From: Demequina sp. NBRC 110056
GTDB taxonomy: Bacteria > Actinomycetota > Actinomycetes > Actinomycetales > Demequinaceae
DNA: 64,000 nt
Assembly (NCBI RefSeq): GCF_002090155.1
Contig: NZ_BBRM01000006.1
Span: 124,001-188,000 of the forward strand
Direction: 5' to 3'
Below, one piece after another: positions 25,152 through 34,769 of the stretch. Every line of letters begins with the position of its first letter. The stretch's first letter is position 1. Position numbers and translations under genes: made by a program. The notes under the pieces were generated by a model, which did no database searches, was not told where the DNA came from, and saw nothing but the letters and a program-made list of their open reading frames with translations.

Positions 25152-26261
25152 ATGGGACTCCAGCCGGGCGCGCTGCCCGACTTCCCGTGGGACTCGCTCG
25201 CGCCGTACCGCGCGCTCGCCATTGAGCACCCGGACGGGGTCGTCGACCTGTCGGTCGGGACTCCCGTCGACCCGACGCCGGCGCTGATCCAGGACGCCCT
25301 GCGGGACGCGGCGAACGCCCCCGGATACCCCACGACCCACGGCACCCTCGCCCTGCGCGAGGCCGTCGTCGCGTGGTTCGAGCGCACCCGCTCCGTGACC
25401 GGGCTGAGCGCCGATGCGGTGCTCCCCACCGTGGGCTCGAAGGAGCTGGTGGCGTTCCTGCCCGCGCTCCTGGGCCTGGGCGACGGTGACACCGTCGTGC
25501 ACCCCGCAGCGGCGTACCCCACGTACGCCGTCGGCGCGACCCTGGCGGGCGCATCGGCCCTCGCGACGGACGACGTCGCCGCCTGGGCGGGACGCGACGA
25601 CGTCCGCCTGGTCTGGGTGAACTCGCCCTCGAACCCGACCGGCGCCGTCCTGAGCCGCGATGAGCTGCGGCAGGTCGTCGAGGCCGCGCGGCGCATCGGC
25701 GCCGTGGTCGCCTCCGACGAGTGCTACGCGGCCCTGTCCTGGACGGACGCTCCGGTGCCGTCGATCCTCGACCCCGAGGTGTGCGGCGGATCGCACGAGG
25801 GGCTGCTCGCGGTGTACTCGCTGTCGAAGCAGAGCTCGCTCGCCGGCTACCGTGCCGCGTTCGCCGCGGGTGACCCCGCGCTCATCGCCGGACTGGTCGA
25901 GACGCGCAAGCACGCCGGCATGATCGTGCCCGCTCCGGTGCAGGCGGCGATGACCGTCGCCCTGGGAGACGACGAGCACGTCACCGCCCAGCGCGAGACC
26001 TACCGCGCACGCCGCGAGACGCTGCTGACGGCCGTCAAGAACGCGGGTTTTTCCGTCTCCGCCTCAGAAGCGGGTCTCTATCTGTGGGCGACGCGTGACG
26101 AAGACTGCTGGAAGACCATAGAGTGGCTCGCGAGCCGCGGCATCGTTGCTGCGCCGGGATCCTTCTACGGCACCGCTGGGGACCAGCACGTCCGGATCGC
26201 GCTGACCGCGACGGACGAGCGCGTGCAGGAGGCGTCCCGGAGGCTTTCCAAAGACAGGTAA
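25152..26261 (+). CDS. dapC: Succinyldiaminopimelate transaminase
   Basis: PLP enzyme converting N-succinyl-2-amino-6-ketopimelate to N-succinyl-LL-diaminopimelate in lysine and peptidoglycan synthesis. The 369-residue fold-type I aminotransferase shows PGYPTTHGT near the N-terminus, the Asn-Pro motif NSPSNPTG (near 158), SDECYAAL (near 193) and the PLP lysine in YSLSKQSSLAGYR (near 226), with the late Arg in HVRIALT. ATG 25152 is 9 bp after the ferredoxin gene. Other lysine genes of the same succinylase branch (dapD, dapE) lie 3-5 kb downstream, which supports DapC over a general aspartate aminotransferase. Confidence 0.9.
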   Translation: MGLQPGALPDFPWDSLAPYRALAIEHPDGVVDLSVGTPVDPTPALIQDALRDAANAPGYPTTHGTLALREAVVAWFERTRSVTGLSADAVLPTVGSKELVAFLPALLGLGDGDTVVHPAAAYPTYAVGATLAGASALATDDVAAWAGRDDVRLVWVNSPSNPTGAVLSRDELRQVVEAARRIGAVVASDECYAALSWTDAPVPSILDPEVCGGSHEGLLAVYSLSKQSSLAGYRAAFAAGDPALIAGLVETRKHAGMIVPAPVQAAMTVALGDDEHVTAQRETYRARRETLLTAVKNAGFSVSASEAGLYLWATRDEDCWKTIEWLASRGIVAAPGSFYGTAGDQHVRIALTATDERVQEASRRLSKDR

Positions 26262-26287
26262 ACTCGCTGCCAAGCGAACGCACAATG

Positions 26288-26301
26288 GCGCTGCGCAGCG
26301 C
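26288..26301. promoter_or_regulatory. Perfect 14-bp palindrome upstream of gltA
   Basis: GCGCTGCGCAGCGC lies 17 bp before the gltA start, just ahead of its Shine-Dalgarno (GGAGGA, 26307-26312). It could be an operator or an RNA hairpin affecting translation; neither is proven. Confidence 0.35.
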
Positions 26302-26318
26302 ACGGGAGGACTCTGAAG

Positions 26319-27608
<1,290 letters not shown>

Positions 27609-27610
27609 GC

Positions 27611-28096
27611 GTGACGGGCGGGCCCGACCTGCCCGGCTCGGGCGGCGCCGGACCCGTCGTCCTGCGCCACAAGGACGCGACGCGGCAGGCGGTGCTCTAC
27701 GGCGCGTTCTCGGCGCTGGTGGTCGTGGTGATCCTCGGCGTCATGTGGCTGGGGGCCCCGGGCCGCTGGTGGACGTTGGTGCTCGCCCCGGTGGCGCTGT
27801 TCGGCGCCTACTCGGCGGTGCGCCTCGCGACGCTCAAGGTGCGCCTCGACGAGCGCGGGATCTGGGAGCCCAACCCGTTCCGGCTGACCTACCTCACGCC
27901 GTGGTCGGACGTCCGACGCATGGATCCCACGACCATCGACGGGCGCGTGCGCTTCGCGACGGTGCGCATCACGCACGCCGACGGCTCGAGCCACGACGTG
28001 GCCGCCCTGCACGTGCAGTCGGGCGCGGCCTACGCCAAGCCGGCCGTCGACGGCTGGGTGAGGGCCATGCGCGACGCCAAGGCGCGCTGGTCCTGA
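27611..28096 (+). CDS. PH-domain-containing membrane protein
   Basis: A 161-residue protein. The N-terminus is Gly/Pro-rich; two membrane segments follow (QAVLYGAFSALVVVVILGVMWL, about 26-47, and WWTLVLAPVALFGAYSAVRL, about 53-72). A cytosolic bacterial PH-like beta domain occupies residues 73-150 (VRLDERGIWEPNPFRLTYL, FATVRITHADGSSH). Function unknown. GTG 27611 is 2 bp after the gltA stop, so the two are probably co-transcribed. Confidence 0.75.
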   Translation: MTGGPDLPGSGGAGPVVLRHKDATRQAVLYGAFSALVVVVILGVMWLGAPGRWWTLVLAPVALFGAYSAVRLATLKVRLDERGIWEPNPFRLTYLTPWSDVRRMDPTTIDGRVRFATVRITHADGSSHDVAALHVQSGAAYAKPAVDGWVRAMRDAKARWS

Positions 28097-28157
28097 CGGG
28101 CCGGCGCTCGCCCCTGACACGCGCTTCCACCGCGCTGGCGGCGCGGACCGCCGCCCG

Positions 28158-28198
28158 CGCTCGTGCCCGCCCCCGCGCCGCTCGTGCCCGCCCCCGCG
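28158..28198 (+). repeat. Tandem 21-bp direct repeat
   Basis: CGCTCGTGCCCGCCCCCGCG occurs at 28158-28177 and again at 28179-28198 in the 182-bp gap between convergent genes (28097-28278). Nothing else is recognisable in that gap. Confidence 0.6.
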
Positions 28199-28278
28199 GG
28201 TTGAACGCACTCTGCGCGCCTCTCTCGGTGCGAGCCTCCTCGACGAGCCTGCGCTCCCGAGGTGCGCCCAGCGAGCGC

Positions 28279-29127
28279 TCAGCCGGTGCGCAGCTCGACG
28301 GCCGGGACCTCGCCCGCGGCTGACACCGCATCGGCGTCCCGCGACCAGGCGACCTCGCCGAGCGCCGAGGCCGTCACGCCCTCCACGTCGGCGACCGCCA
28401 CCGCCCAGCGCTGCACGGCAGCGTCGAGAGTCGCGTCGCCCGAGTCGACGGTGAGGCCGGTGGCCTCGGCATCGACGTCGCCGACCATGATGTCGTACAC
28501 GCCCGCGCCGAAGTCGGCCTCGAGCCGGTCGCTGAACGCGCGCGCAGTCGTGATCGACGCCTCGCCGAGGTCGCAGGTGACGTCGCCGCCGTTTCCGGTG
28601 AGGGCGGATGCCCAGAGGCGGCCCTCCTCCTCGTGGTCCGCGTACGCGTCGGGGAACGCGGATCGCTGCACCGCCTGAGCGGCCACGGTGACCTCGAGCT
28701 CCTGCCACGCGGGGACCTTCACGAGGGCCTCGTAGAAGCGATCCGTCGAGTAGTAGGGATCCATGATCTCCTCGACGGTGCCCCACCCCTGCGACGGGCG
28801 CTGCTGGAACAGCCCGACGGAGTCGCGGTCGCCGTAGTCGATGTTGCGCAGCGACGACTCCTGGATGGCGGTCGCGACGGCGATCGTGGCGGCGCGAGCC
28901 GGCAGCCCGTTGCGGATGGAGCCCGCGACGATGATCCCGATGTTGTTCGCTTGCTCGGCGGTCTTCGAGTCGGTCCGCTCCCCGAGGGTCACCGTGCAGC
29001 GACCGGAGGGGATGACGTCGTCCCCATAGCGATCCCATAACCCGGGGCCCCAGATCACGGCCGCGACCCCGACAGCCCCGATGAGCAGCAGCGCTGTCGC
29101 GGTGCGGCCCCCGCGACGGCGAGCCAT
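28279..29127 (-). CDS. Membrane-anchored lysozyme-fold protein
   Basis: A 282-residue exported or membrane-tethered protein. Residues 9-27 are an uncleaved signal/anchor (TATALLLIGAVGVAAVIWG). The outside domain contains AIQESSLRNIDYGDRDSVG followed by LFQQRPSQGWGT (about 90-125), a signature of actinobacterial transglycosylase-like proteins often mislabelled heavy-metal transporters; the Glu in IQESS is the candidate catalytic acid. The C-terminal about 90 residues have no recognised domain. Its start lies 1 nt after the dapD stop, so it is the second gene of a dapD operon, linking DAP synthesis with cell-wall turnover. Confidence 0.75.
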   Translation of the reverse strand: MARRRGGRTATALLLIGAVGVAAVIWGPGLWDRYGDDVIPSGRCTVTLGERTDSKTAEQANNIGIIVAGSIRNGLPARAATIAVATAIQESSLRNIDYGDRDSVGLFQQRPSQGWGTVEEIMDPYYSTDRFYEALVKVPAWQELEVTVAAQAVQRSAFPDAYADHEEEGRLWASALTGNGGDVTCDLGEASITTARAFSDRLEADFGAGVYDIMVGDVDAEATGLTVDSGDATLDAAVQRWAVAVADVEGVTASALGEVAWSRDADAVSAAGEVPAVELRTG

Positions 29128-29128
29128 G

Positions 29129-30076
29129 TCAGTTCGCGTGGAGCGCGGCGTTGAGCTCGACGCCCTTGCCCTGGCGCGCGACCACCTCGAGCGCGCCGGA
29201 GACCGAGTTGCGGCGGAAGAGCAGGCCGTCGCGCCCCGCGAGCTCGGCGGCCTTGACCACCACCGGCTGCCCGTCGTCGGTGGACTGCCCCACGAGCACC
29301 ACCTTCGAGCCGGCGGTGACGTAGAGCCCGGCCTCGACGACGCAGTCGTCGCCGAGCGGGATGCCGAGTCCCGAGTTCGCGCCGAGCAGCGACCGCTCGC
29401 CGATCGAGATCACCTGCTTGCCGCCGCCCGACAGGGTGCCCATGATCGACGCGCCGCCGCCCACGTCGGAGCCGTCGCCGACGACCACTCCGGCGGAGAT
29501 GCGGCCCTCCACCATCGAGTGGCCCAGGGTGCCGGCGTTGAAGTTCACGAAGCCCTCGTGCATGACCGTCGTGCCCTCCGCGAGGTGCGCGCCCAGGCGC
29601 ACGCGGTCGGCGTCGGCGATGCGCACGCCGGAAGGCACGACGTAGTCGACGAGTCGGGGGAACTTGTCGATGCCGTACACCGTGAGCTGCTGGCCGGCGG
29701 CGCGGAAGCGCAGGCGCACGTCCTCGAAGCCGTCGATCGCGCACGGGCCCGCCGACGTCCACACCACGTTGGTGAGGGCGCCGAACACGCCCTCGAGGCT
29801 GAGGCCGTGCGGCTGGACCAGACGGTGGGACAGCAGGTGCAGGCGCAGGTACGCGTCCTCGACGGAGGCGGGAGCTGCGTCGAGGTCGATCACTGTGCGC
29901 ACGGCCCTGATCTCGACGGCGCGGAGGTCGTCGGTGCGCTCGGCGTCGATGAGCGCCTGCGGCGCGCTGCCTCCGGCGGGTGCCTCCCCCAGGGCGGGCG
30001 AGGGGTACCAGGTGTCGAGGACGGTGCCCTCGCGGTCGATGGTGGCCAGGCCGAATCCGTATGCGGGTCGCGTCAT
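29129..30076 (-). CDS. dapD: Tetrahydrodipicolinate N-succinyltransferase
   Basis: Transfers succinyl from succinyl-CoA to tetrahydrodipicolinate, committing to the succinylase branch of lysine/DAP synthesis. The 315-residue protein is the actinobacterial class: N-terminal alpha/beta domain ([20 protein letters not shown]), then a left-handed beta-helix with hexapeptide repeats ([40 protein letters not shown]; about 165-260) and the active-site Glu in [15 protein letters not shown] 30076 is 7 nt after a minus-strand TACCCT (30084-30089), a leaderless start. It is divergent from dapE, the later step. Confidence 0.94.
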   Translation of the reverse strand: MTRPAYGFGLATIDREGTVLDTWYPSPALGEAPAGGSAPQALIDAERTDDLRAVEIRAVRTVIDLDAAPASVEDAYLRLHLLSHRLVQPHGLSLEGVFGALTNVVWTSAGPCAIDGFEDVRLRFRAAGQQLTVYGIDKFPRLVDYVVPSGVRIADADRVRLGAHLAEGTTVMHEGFVNFNAGTLGHSMVEGRISAGVVVGDGSDVGGGASIMGTLSGGGKQVISIGERSLLGANSGLGIPLGDDCVVEAGLYVTAGSKVVLVGQSTDDGQPVVVKAAELAGRDGLLFRRNSVSGALEVVARQGKGVELNAALHAN

Positions 30077-30083
30077 GGGCACC

Positions 30084-30089
30084 AGGGTA
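30084..30089 (-). promoter_or_regulatory. -10 box of dapD, leaderless
   Basis: Minus-strand TACCCT, 7 nt before the dapD ATG. The divergent dapE -10 box (TAGGCT, 30160-30165) lies 70 bp away, with the GCCGATGCGC motif (30108-30117) between them. Confidence 0.5.
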
Positions 30090-30159
30090 GTCGGGCAAGG
30101 ACGGAGGGCCGATGCGCGAGTCGCCTCTCGGGGGCGTCCTCGGCCGAGCCGCGGCTGGA

Positions 30160-30165
30160 TAGGCT
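30160..30165 (+). promoter_or_regulatory. -10 box of dapE, leaderless
   Basis: TAGGCT followed by 6 nt and ATG 30172, with no Shine-Dalgarno sequence. Confidence 0.55.
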
Positions 30166-30171
30166 GGCGCC

Positions 30172-31269
30172 ATGGCCGACCTCGACCTGACCGCGCCCGT
30201 CGAGCAGCTCGCGGCACAGCTGATCGACATCCCCTCCGTGTCGGGAGGCGAGCACGCGATCGCCGATGCGGTCGCCGCGGCGCTCGCCGCGTACGCCCCG
30301 CATCTGCGGGTCACGCGCGACGGCGACGCGCTCATCGCGCGCGCGGAGACGGGCGCGGCCGAGCGGGTGATCGTCGCCGGGCACCTCGACACCGTGCCGA
30401 TCAAGGACAACGTCCCCAGCCGGTGGGACGACGACGGCGCCACGCTGTGGGGTCGCGGCAGCGTCGACATGAAGGCCGGAGTCGCCGTCATGCTCTCGCT
30501 CGCCGCCGAGCTGCGGGCCCCGACCCGCGACGTGACGTGGGTGCTGTACGACCACGAGGAGGTCGAGGAGGCCAAGAACGGCCTCGGTCGCCTCAGTCGT
30601 CGCCACCCCGATCTCCTGCGCGCCGACTTCGCGGTGCTGTGCGAGCCGACCTCCGCCGCCATCGAGGGCGGGTGCAACGGCACGCTGCGCGTCGACGTCA
30701 CCGTCGCCGGCCGGGCGGCGCACAGCGCTCGCGCGTGGAAGGGCGTCAACGCCATCCACGGCATCGGCCCGCTGCTCGCCGCCCTCAGCGCCTACGAGCC
30801 CGCGACCGTCACCGTCGACGGGCTCGACTACCGCGAGGGCCTCAACGCCGTGGGCGTGCGCGGCGGCATCGCGGGCAACGTCATCCCCGACGCCGCGACC
30901 GTCACCATCAACTACCGCTTCGCGCCCGACAAGTCCGTCGAGCAGGCGCAGGCGCACGTCGAGGCCGTCGTCGCCGAAACCGGCCTCGGGGACCACACGA
31001 TCGCCTGGACCGACCTCGCTGCTGCGTGCCGCCCCGGACTCGACGCTCCGCTCGCCCAGTCGTTCGCCGCGGCGGTCGCCGCGTCGGGAGGCGGCGCTCC
31101 TCGCGCCAAGGAGGGTTGGACCGACGTGTCGCGGTTCGGGGCTCTCGGCATCCCGGCCGTGAACTACGGCCCCGGCGATCCCGAGCTCGCGCACGCGGAC
31201 GAGGAACGCTGCCCTGTCGACCAGATCCGCGCGTGCCGCGCCGGCTTGGGGGCCTGGCTGACGGCCTGA
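30172..31269 (+). CDS. dapE: Succinyl-diaminopimelate desuccinylase
   Basis: Zn-dependent hydrolase releasing succinate from N-succinyl-LL-DAP to give LL-DAP. The 365-residue M20 family protein has the five metal ligands: His in VAGHLDTVP (near 69), Asp in [10 protein letters not shown] (near 100), the Glu pair in YDHEEVEE (near 127, catalytic base plus ligand), Glu in CEPTS (near 158) and the C-terminal His in ELAHADEER (near 342). The dimerisation lid domain is residues about 180-290. Leaderless start at 30172. With dapC and dapD nearby it completes three consecutive steps of the pathway. Confidence 0.94.
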   Translation: MADLDLTAPVEQLAAQLIDIPSVSGGEHAIADAVAAALAAYAPHLRVTRDGDALIARAETGAAERVIVAGHLDTVPIKDNVPSRWDDDGATLWGRGSVDMKAGVAVMLSLAAELRAPTRDVTWVLYDHEEVEEAKNGLGRLSRRHPDLLRADFAVLCEPTSAAIEGGCNGTLRVDVTVAGRAAHSARAWKGVNAIHGIGPLLAALSAYEPATVTVDGLDYREGLNAVGVRGGIAGNVIPDAATVTINYRFAPDKSVEQAQAHVEAVVAETGLGDHTIAWTDLAAACRPGLDAPLAQSFAAAVAASGGGAPRAKEGWTDVSRFGALGIPAVNYGPGDPELAHADEERCPVDQIRACRAGLGAWLTA

Positions 31270-31331
31270 CCACGGGGCACGATGGGCACAGCAGGTCACG
31301 CACGATCCACCCACCGATCGGAGGACACGTC

Positions 31332-32105
31332 ATGACGGACTATCGCAAGGGACCGGTGCTGCTGCGCGGGCTCAACGTCCCCCAGACCTCGACCTCGGGG
31401 CGGCTGCTCGGAGGCCAGGACGAACCCGACTGGCTGCACGGCGACCCCTGGCGCGTGCTCCGCATCCAGAGCGAGTTCGTCGAGGGCTTCGGCGCGCTCG
31501 CGGAGCTTGGGCCGGCCATCTCCGTCTTCGGTTCGGCGCGCTCGAAGCCCGGCGCGGAGGACTACGAGCAGGGCATCGTCGCCGGCCGTCGCCTGGTCGA
31601 GGAGGGCTTCGCCGTCATCACCGGGGGCGGGCCGGGCGTGATGGAGGCCGCGAACAAGGGCGCGAGCGAGGCCGGCGGCGTGTCGGTCGGCCTCGGCATC
31701 GAGCTGCCCTTCGAGCAGGGCGTCAACGAGCACGTCAACCTCGGCATCAACTTCCGGTACTTCTTCGCGCGCAAGACGATGTTCGTGAAGTATGCGCAGG
31801 GCTTCATCGTCCTTCCCGGCGGGTTCGGCACGCTCGACGAGCTGTTCGAGTCGCTCACGCTCGTGCAGACGCGCACCATCACCCGCTTCCCGATCGTCCT
31901 CGTGGGTCACGCCTACTGGGACGGTCTCGTCACCTGGCTGCGCGACACCATGGCGGTCGATGGCAAGATCGCCGAGACGGACCTCGACCTCTTCTACGTC
32001 ACCGACGACATCGAGGAGGCGGTGCGCATCGTCAGCGAGTACGCCAGGGGAGAGGGCACCGGGCCCATCGAGCCCGCGAGCGGCCCCACCGACGAGGGGA
32101 TGTAG
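31332..32105 (+). CDS. LOG-family (TIGR00730) nucleotide-processing protein
   Basis: A 257-residue Rossmann-like protein of the LOG (LONELY GUY) family, whose characterised members hydrolyse nucleoside 5'-monophosphates (cytokinin riboside monophosphates in plants; related purine compounds in bacteria). The two diagnostic motifs are GGGPGVMEAANKGA (near 98) and PGGFGTLDELFE (near 166), preceded by ISVFGSARS (near 62). GGAGG is 7 nt before ATG 31332. It follows dapE by 62 bp in a conserved actinobacterial order. The true bacterial substrate is not settled. Confidence 0.9.
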   Translation: MTDYRKGPVLLRGLNVPQTSTSGRLLGGQDEPDWLHGDPWRVLRIQSEFVEGFGALAELGPAISVFGSARSKPGAEDYEQGIVAGRRLVEEGFAVITGGGPGVMEAANKGASEAGGVSVGLGIELPFEQGVNEHVNLGINFRYFFARKTMFVKYAQGFIVLPGGFGTLDELFESLTLVQTRTITRFPIVLVGHAYWDGLVTWLRDTMAVDGKIAETDLDLFYVTDDIEEAVRIVSEYARGEGTGPIEPASGPTDEGM

Positions 32106-32222
32106 CCGGAGGGCCGATGCGCGCGCGACCTTCGCGCCCACGCGTCGGGGAGGCGGCGGGCCGCGGTCGCGTCACGGCCCGCGCCGAGCGCGGGCGGGGC
32201 AGGCGGGGCGTCCGGGGGCGTG

Positions 32223-32252
32223 TTGGGAGAGGGTGCCGCGTCAGCGTAGAAT
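32223..32252 (+). promoter_or_regulatory. Promoter of the DUF3117 gene
   Basis: TTGGGA (32223-32228), 18-bp spacer, TAGAAT (32247-32252), then a leader of about 50 nt with GGAGGAG (32294-32300) before ATG 32309. Confidence 0.6.
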
Positions 32253-32308
32253 GGTCCCGGCCCCGCGGCATCCGCGGTCGGCGCGATATTCCCGGAGGAG
32301 AACCACAT

Positions 32309-32476
32309 ATGGCTGCGATGAAGCCCCGTACCGGTGACGGCCCCATGGAGGTCGTGAAGGAGGGTCGTGGCTATGTGATGCGCGTCCCGCTCGAGGGCGG
32401 CGGCCGACTGGTCGTGGAGATCAACGCCGACGAGGTCGCGGAGCTCCGCGACGCCCTCGCAGGCGCGCTGCAGTAG
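32309..32476 (+). CDS. DUF3117 family protein (55 aa)
   Basis: A 55-residue protein, near-invariant in actinobacteria: MAAMKPRTGDGPMEVVKEGR, then GYVMRVPLEGGGRLVVEINA and an acidic helix DEVAELRDALAGAL. It is all-beta with a final helix; function unknown. An excellent Shine-Dalgarno sits 8 nt before ATG 32309, and a good promoter precedes it, which suggests strong expression. It lies just before the sigE region, as in Mycobacterium (Rv1211 group). Confidence 0.92.
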   Translation: MAAMKPRTGDGPMEVVKEGRGYVMRVPLEGGGRLVVEINADEVAELRDALAGALQ

Positions 32477-32490
32477 CAACTGCTCCGAGG

Positions 32491-32506
32491 CCGGGCTCGT
32501 GCCCGG
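32491..32506. terminator. Short hairpin between DUF3117 and the O-methyltransferase gene
   Basis: CCGGGC-TCGT-GCCCGG, 6-bp stem, between convergent genes. Short, so only tentatively a terminator. Confidence 0.4.
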
Positions 32507-32549
32507 TCACCCCTCGACGAGGAAGCTCACGACCGCGGTCGACGGCGCG

Positions 32550-33182
32550 TCAGGCGGTCTTCACTGCGACCAGCAGGCCGTCGCCGCTCGTCACGAGCAT
32601 CGGCTTGAGAACCTCGGACTCGCGCACGGCCTTGAGGGTCGTCCGCACCGCCGTGGTGTTCTCGTCGCGCTGCGCCGGGTCCGGGACGCGGCTGTGCCAC
32701 AGCGCGTTGTCGATCGCGACGATGCCGCCGACCTTCAGCAGCCGCAGCGCCTGCTCGAGGTACTCGGGGTACTCGGCCTTGCGCGCGTCGATGAGCACGA
32801 GGTCGTAGCCGGCGTCGGTGAGCCGGGGCAGCACCTCGAGCGCGCGCCCGGTGATCATGCGGGCGCGCTCGGGAGCGAAGCCCGCGGAGGCGAGCGTCGC
32901 GCGCGCGGCCTTGTGGTGCTCGGCCTCGACGTCGATGGTGGTCACCACTCCCACGTCGCCCATGCCGCGCAGAAGGTAGGTGGTCGAGATCCCCGCGCCG
33001 GTGCCGATCTCGACGGCGGAGCGCACGCCCGCCATGCGTGCGACCAGCTCGAGGACGCGCGCGGCCCCGGGAAGGACGGGCACGCAGCCCAGTTGATCCG
33101 CGACGTCGCGTGCCGCGAGGATCACCTCGTCCTCGGGCAGAAAGTCCTCGCAGTACGCCCAGTTGGCGGCATCGGTGCTCAT
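32550..33182 (-). CDS. O-methyltransferase
   Basis: A 210-residue class I SAM-dependent O-methyltransferase (Methyltransf_3, related to catechol/caffeoyl-CoA enzymes). Motif I VEIGTGAGISTTYLL is near residue 57, the acidic TTIDVEAEHHKAAR near 83, YDLVLIDARKAEYPEYLEQA near 130 (metal-binding Asp) and KVGGIVAIDNALW near 152 (DN metal ligands). Substrate unknown. ATG 33182 follows GGAGGA. It is divergent from sigE, the same arrangement as Rv1220c-sigE in Mycobacterium. Confidence 0.9.
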   Translation of the reverse strand: MSTDAANWAYCEDFLPEDEVILAARDVADQLGCVPVLPGAARVLELVARMAGVRSAVEIGTGAGISTTYLLRGMGDVGVVTTIDVEAEHHKAARATLASAGFAPERARMITGRALEVLPRLTDAGYDLVLIDARKAEYPEYLEQALRLLKVGGIVAIDNALWHSRVPDPAQRDENTTAVRTTLKAVRESEVLKPMLVTSGDGLLVAVKTA

Positions 33183-33253
33183 GGGGTCCTCCTTCAGGAG
33201 GAATGGTATCCGTCACATAGGCCTTCTGGCCGATGCGCCCTCAGGTTCGCCAT

Positions 33254-33280
33254 GGGAACATAGAGGTGTAGGTAACCGTT
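33254..33280 (+). promoter_or_regulatory. ECF-type autoregulatory promoter of sigE
   Basis: GGGAACA (33254-33260), 16-nt spacer, CGTT (33277-33280): the consensus recognised by SigE/SigH-type ECF factors, 27 bp upstream of the sigE start. The sigma factor probably transcribes its own operon. The GCCGATGCGC motif is at 33229-33238. Confidence 0.7.
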
Positions 33281-33307
33281 GGGACAACCGTGGAGGAGGC
33301 ACAGCAT

Positions 33308-33910
33308 ATGACGCAGACGCGCGCTCAGCACGCGACGGAGTCGTCCGCCTTCACGTCCGAGACCCTTCCCCCCGAGCTCACTTGGGAGCGGATCGTCGAG
33401 GAGCACTCGGGCCGGGTCTACCGGCTCGCCTATCACCTCACCGGTAACCAGCACGACGCCGAGGACCTCACGCAGGATGTCTTCATCCGCGTGTTCAACT
33501 CGCTGTCCCAGTACAAGCCTGGCACCTTCGAGGGCTGGCTGCACCGCATCACCACCAACCTGTTCCTCGACCGCGTGCGCCGCAAGAAGCGCATCCGGTT
33601 CGACTTCATGGCTGACGACGATGCCGCGGTCGCGACCTCCGACAGCTTCGACCGCCACGAGCGGTCGGGTCAGCCCGAGGACGCCTTCGACATGTCCCAC
33701 CTGGGCGACGACATCGTCGCCGCGCTCGCCGACCTCCAGCCCGAGTACCGGGCCGCGGTCGTGCTGAGCGACATCGAGGGCCTGTCGTACGAGGAGATCG
33801 CCGCCACCCTCGGCATCAAGATGGGCACCGTCCGCTCCCGACTTTCTCGCGCCCGTGCGAAGCTCCGTGAGTCCTTGGCTCACCGCGCGCCGGTGCGAGG
33901 TGGGGTGTGA
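33308..33910 (+). CDS. sigE: ECF RNA polymerase sigma factor SigE
   Basis: A 200-residue group 4 sigma factor directing envelope-stress transcription. Sigma-2: [17 protein letters not shown], then [17 protein letters not shown] (about 33-75) and [20 protein letters not shown] (about 78-98, DNA-melting region 2.3/2.4). Sigma-4: [20 protein letters not shown] followed by [20 protein letters not shown] (about 140-185). ATG 33308 is preferred because GGAGGAG lies 9 nt upstream. The next gene overlaps by 4 nt (GTGA) and encodes its anti-sigma factor. The order sigE-rseA-htrA-tatB matches Mycobacterium. Confidence 0.95.
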   Translation: MTQTRAQHATESSAFTSETLPPELTWERIVEEHSGRVYRLAYHLTGNQHDAEDLTQDVFIRVFNSLSQYKPGTFEGWLHRITTNLFLDRVRRKKRIRFDFMADDDAAVATSDSFDRHERSGQPEDAFDMSHLGDDIVAALADLQPEYRAAVVLSDIEGLSYEEIAATLGIKMGTVRSRLSRARAKLRESLAHRAPVRGGV

Positions 33911-34758
33911 GCGAGCAGCATCTCGGAGAGTTGGTCCACGACCTCCTCGACAACCGTCTCAGCCCCGCGCAGGCGGCTCAGGCCATGCATCACCTCGAGG
34001 ACTGCGCCGAGTGCCGCCAGCGGTGGGACGACCTGCGGGCCGCACGTGAGGCGCTCAAGACCTCCGAGGCCGGCATCGACCTCAGCTTCGCCCAGCAGCT
34101 GCTCGACCGCGAGCGCATGGCTCAGATCGCCCAGGGCGAGTCCAAGCAGCAGGCGCGCGCAGCCCGCCCGCCGGACCGGCGGCCGATGCTCGCCGTCGCG
34201 GCAGTCGTGGCCCTCCTCGCCGTCGTCGTCTCCGCTGGCTACGTCGCGGGCGAGCCGTCCGAGGTGACGCTCGAGTTCGCCGAGCCCGAGGCCTCCATCG
34301 CAGCGTCGTCCGCGGTGGTGCAGGTGGGCGCGCAGGGCATGCGTAGCGGCGACCAGCTCCGCAGCTGGGTGCACCCCGACTGGGAGGCCACCGACCTGGT
34401 ACCCGTCGAGGCCGAGGTGCTCCGGGCCCCGAGCGGGGAGAACATTCTTGTGGCGACGATGCTGGCTCGGCTCGAGCCCATCCTCGTCACCGAGCAGCAC
34501 GGCCGGTTGTCGCCGCTGTTCGCCGAGTACTACGCGAGCGTTGACCTCGGTCACGCCGCGGCGTACGTCATCGGCGAGCAGCCGCGTCAGCTGGTATGGC
34601 AGACCGGAGATGTGGTGATCTCCGTGACATGCACCTGCACCGCACGCACGCTCGAGGCCGTGGCCCAGGCGTTCCCGGCGCATGGCGAACCGAACTTTGT
34701 GGACCGCGTCACGGACGGACTCGGCGAGATCGCCGACCTCGTGACCCCCGATGCGTAA
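33907..34758 (+). CDS. rseA: Anti-sigma-E factor with ZAS zinc motif
   Basis: A 283-residue predicted RseA-like membrane anti-sigma factor. The N-terminal cytosolic domain has the zinc-binding H-x3-C-x2-C motif ([13 protein letters not shown], about 28-40). One membrane helix follows ([21 protein letters not shown], about 97-117), and then an extracytoplasmic domain of about 165 residues containing CTC (CTCTART). GTG 33907 overlaps sigE, ensuring stoichiometric synthesis. It would hold SigE at the membrane until stress. In mycobacteria RseA is degraded after phosphorylation; whether that applies here is unknown. Confidence 0.85.
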   Translation: MSEQHLGELVHDLLDNRLSPAQAAQAMHHLEDCAECRQRWDDLRAAREALKTSEAGIDLSFAQQLLDRERMAQIAQGESKQQARAARPPDRRPMLAVAAVVALLAVVVSAGYVAGEPSEVTLEFAEPEASIAASSAVVQVGAQGMRSGDQLRSWVHPDWEATDLVPVEAEVLRAPSGENILVATMLARLEPILVTEQHGRLSPLFAEYYASVDLGHAAAYVIGEQPRQLVWQTGDVVISVTCTCTARTLEAVAQAFPAHGEPNFVDRVTDGLGEIADLVTPDA

Positions 34759-34769
34759 GGAGCATCCCC

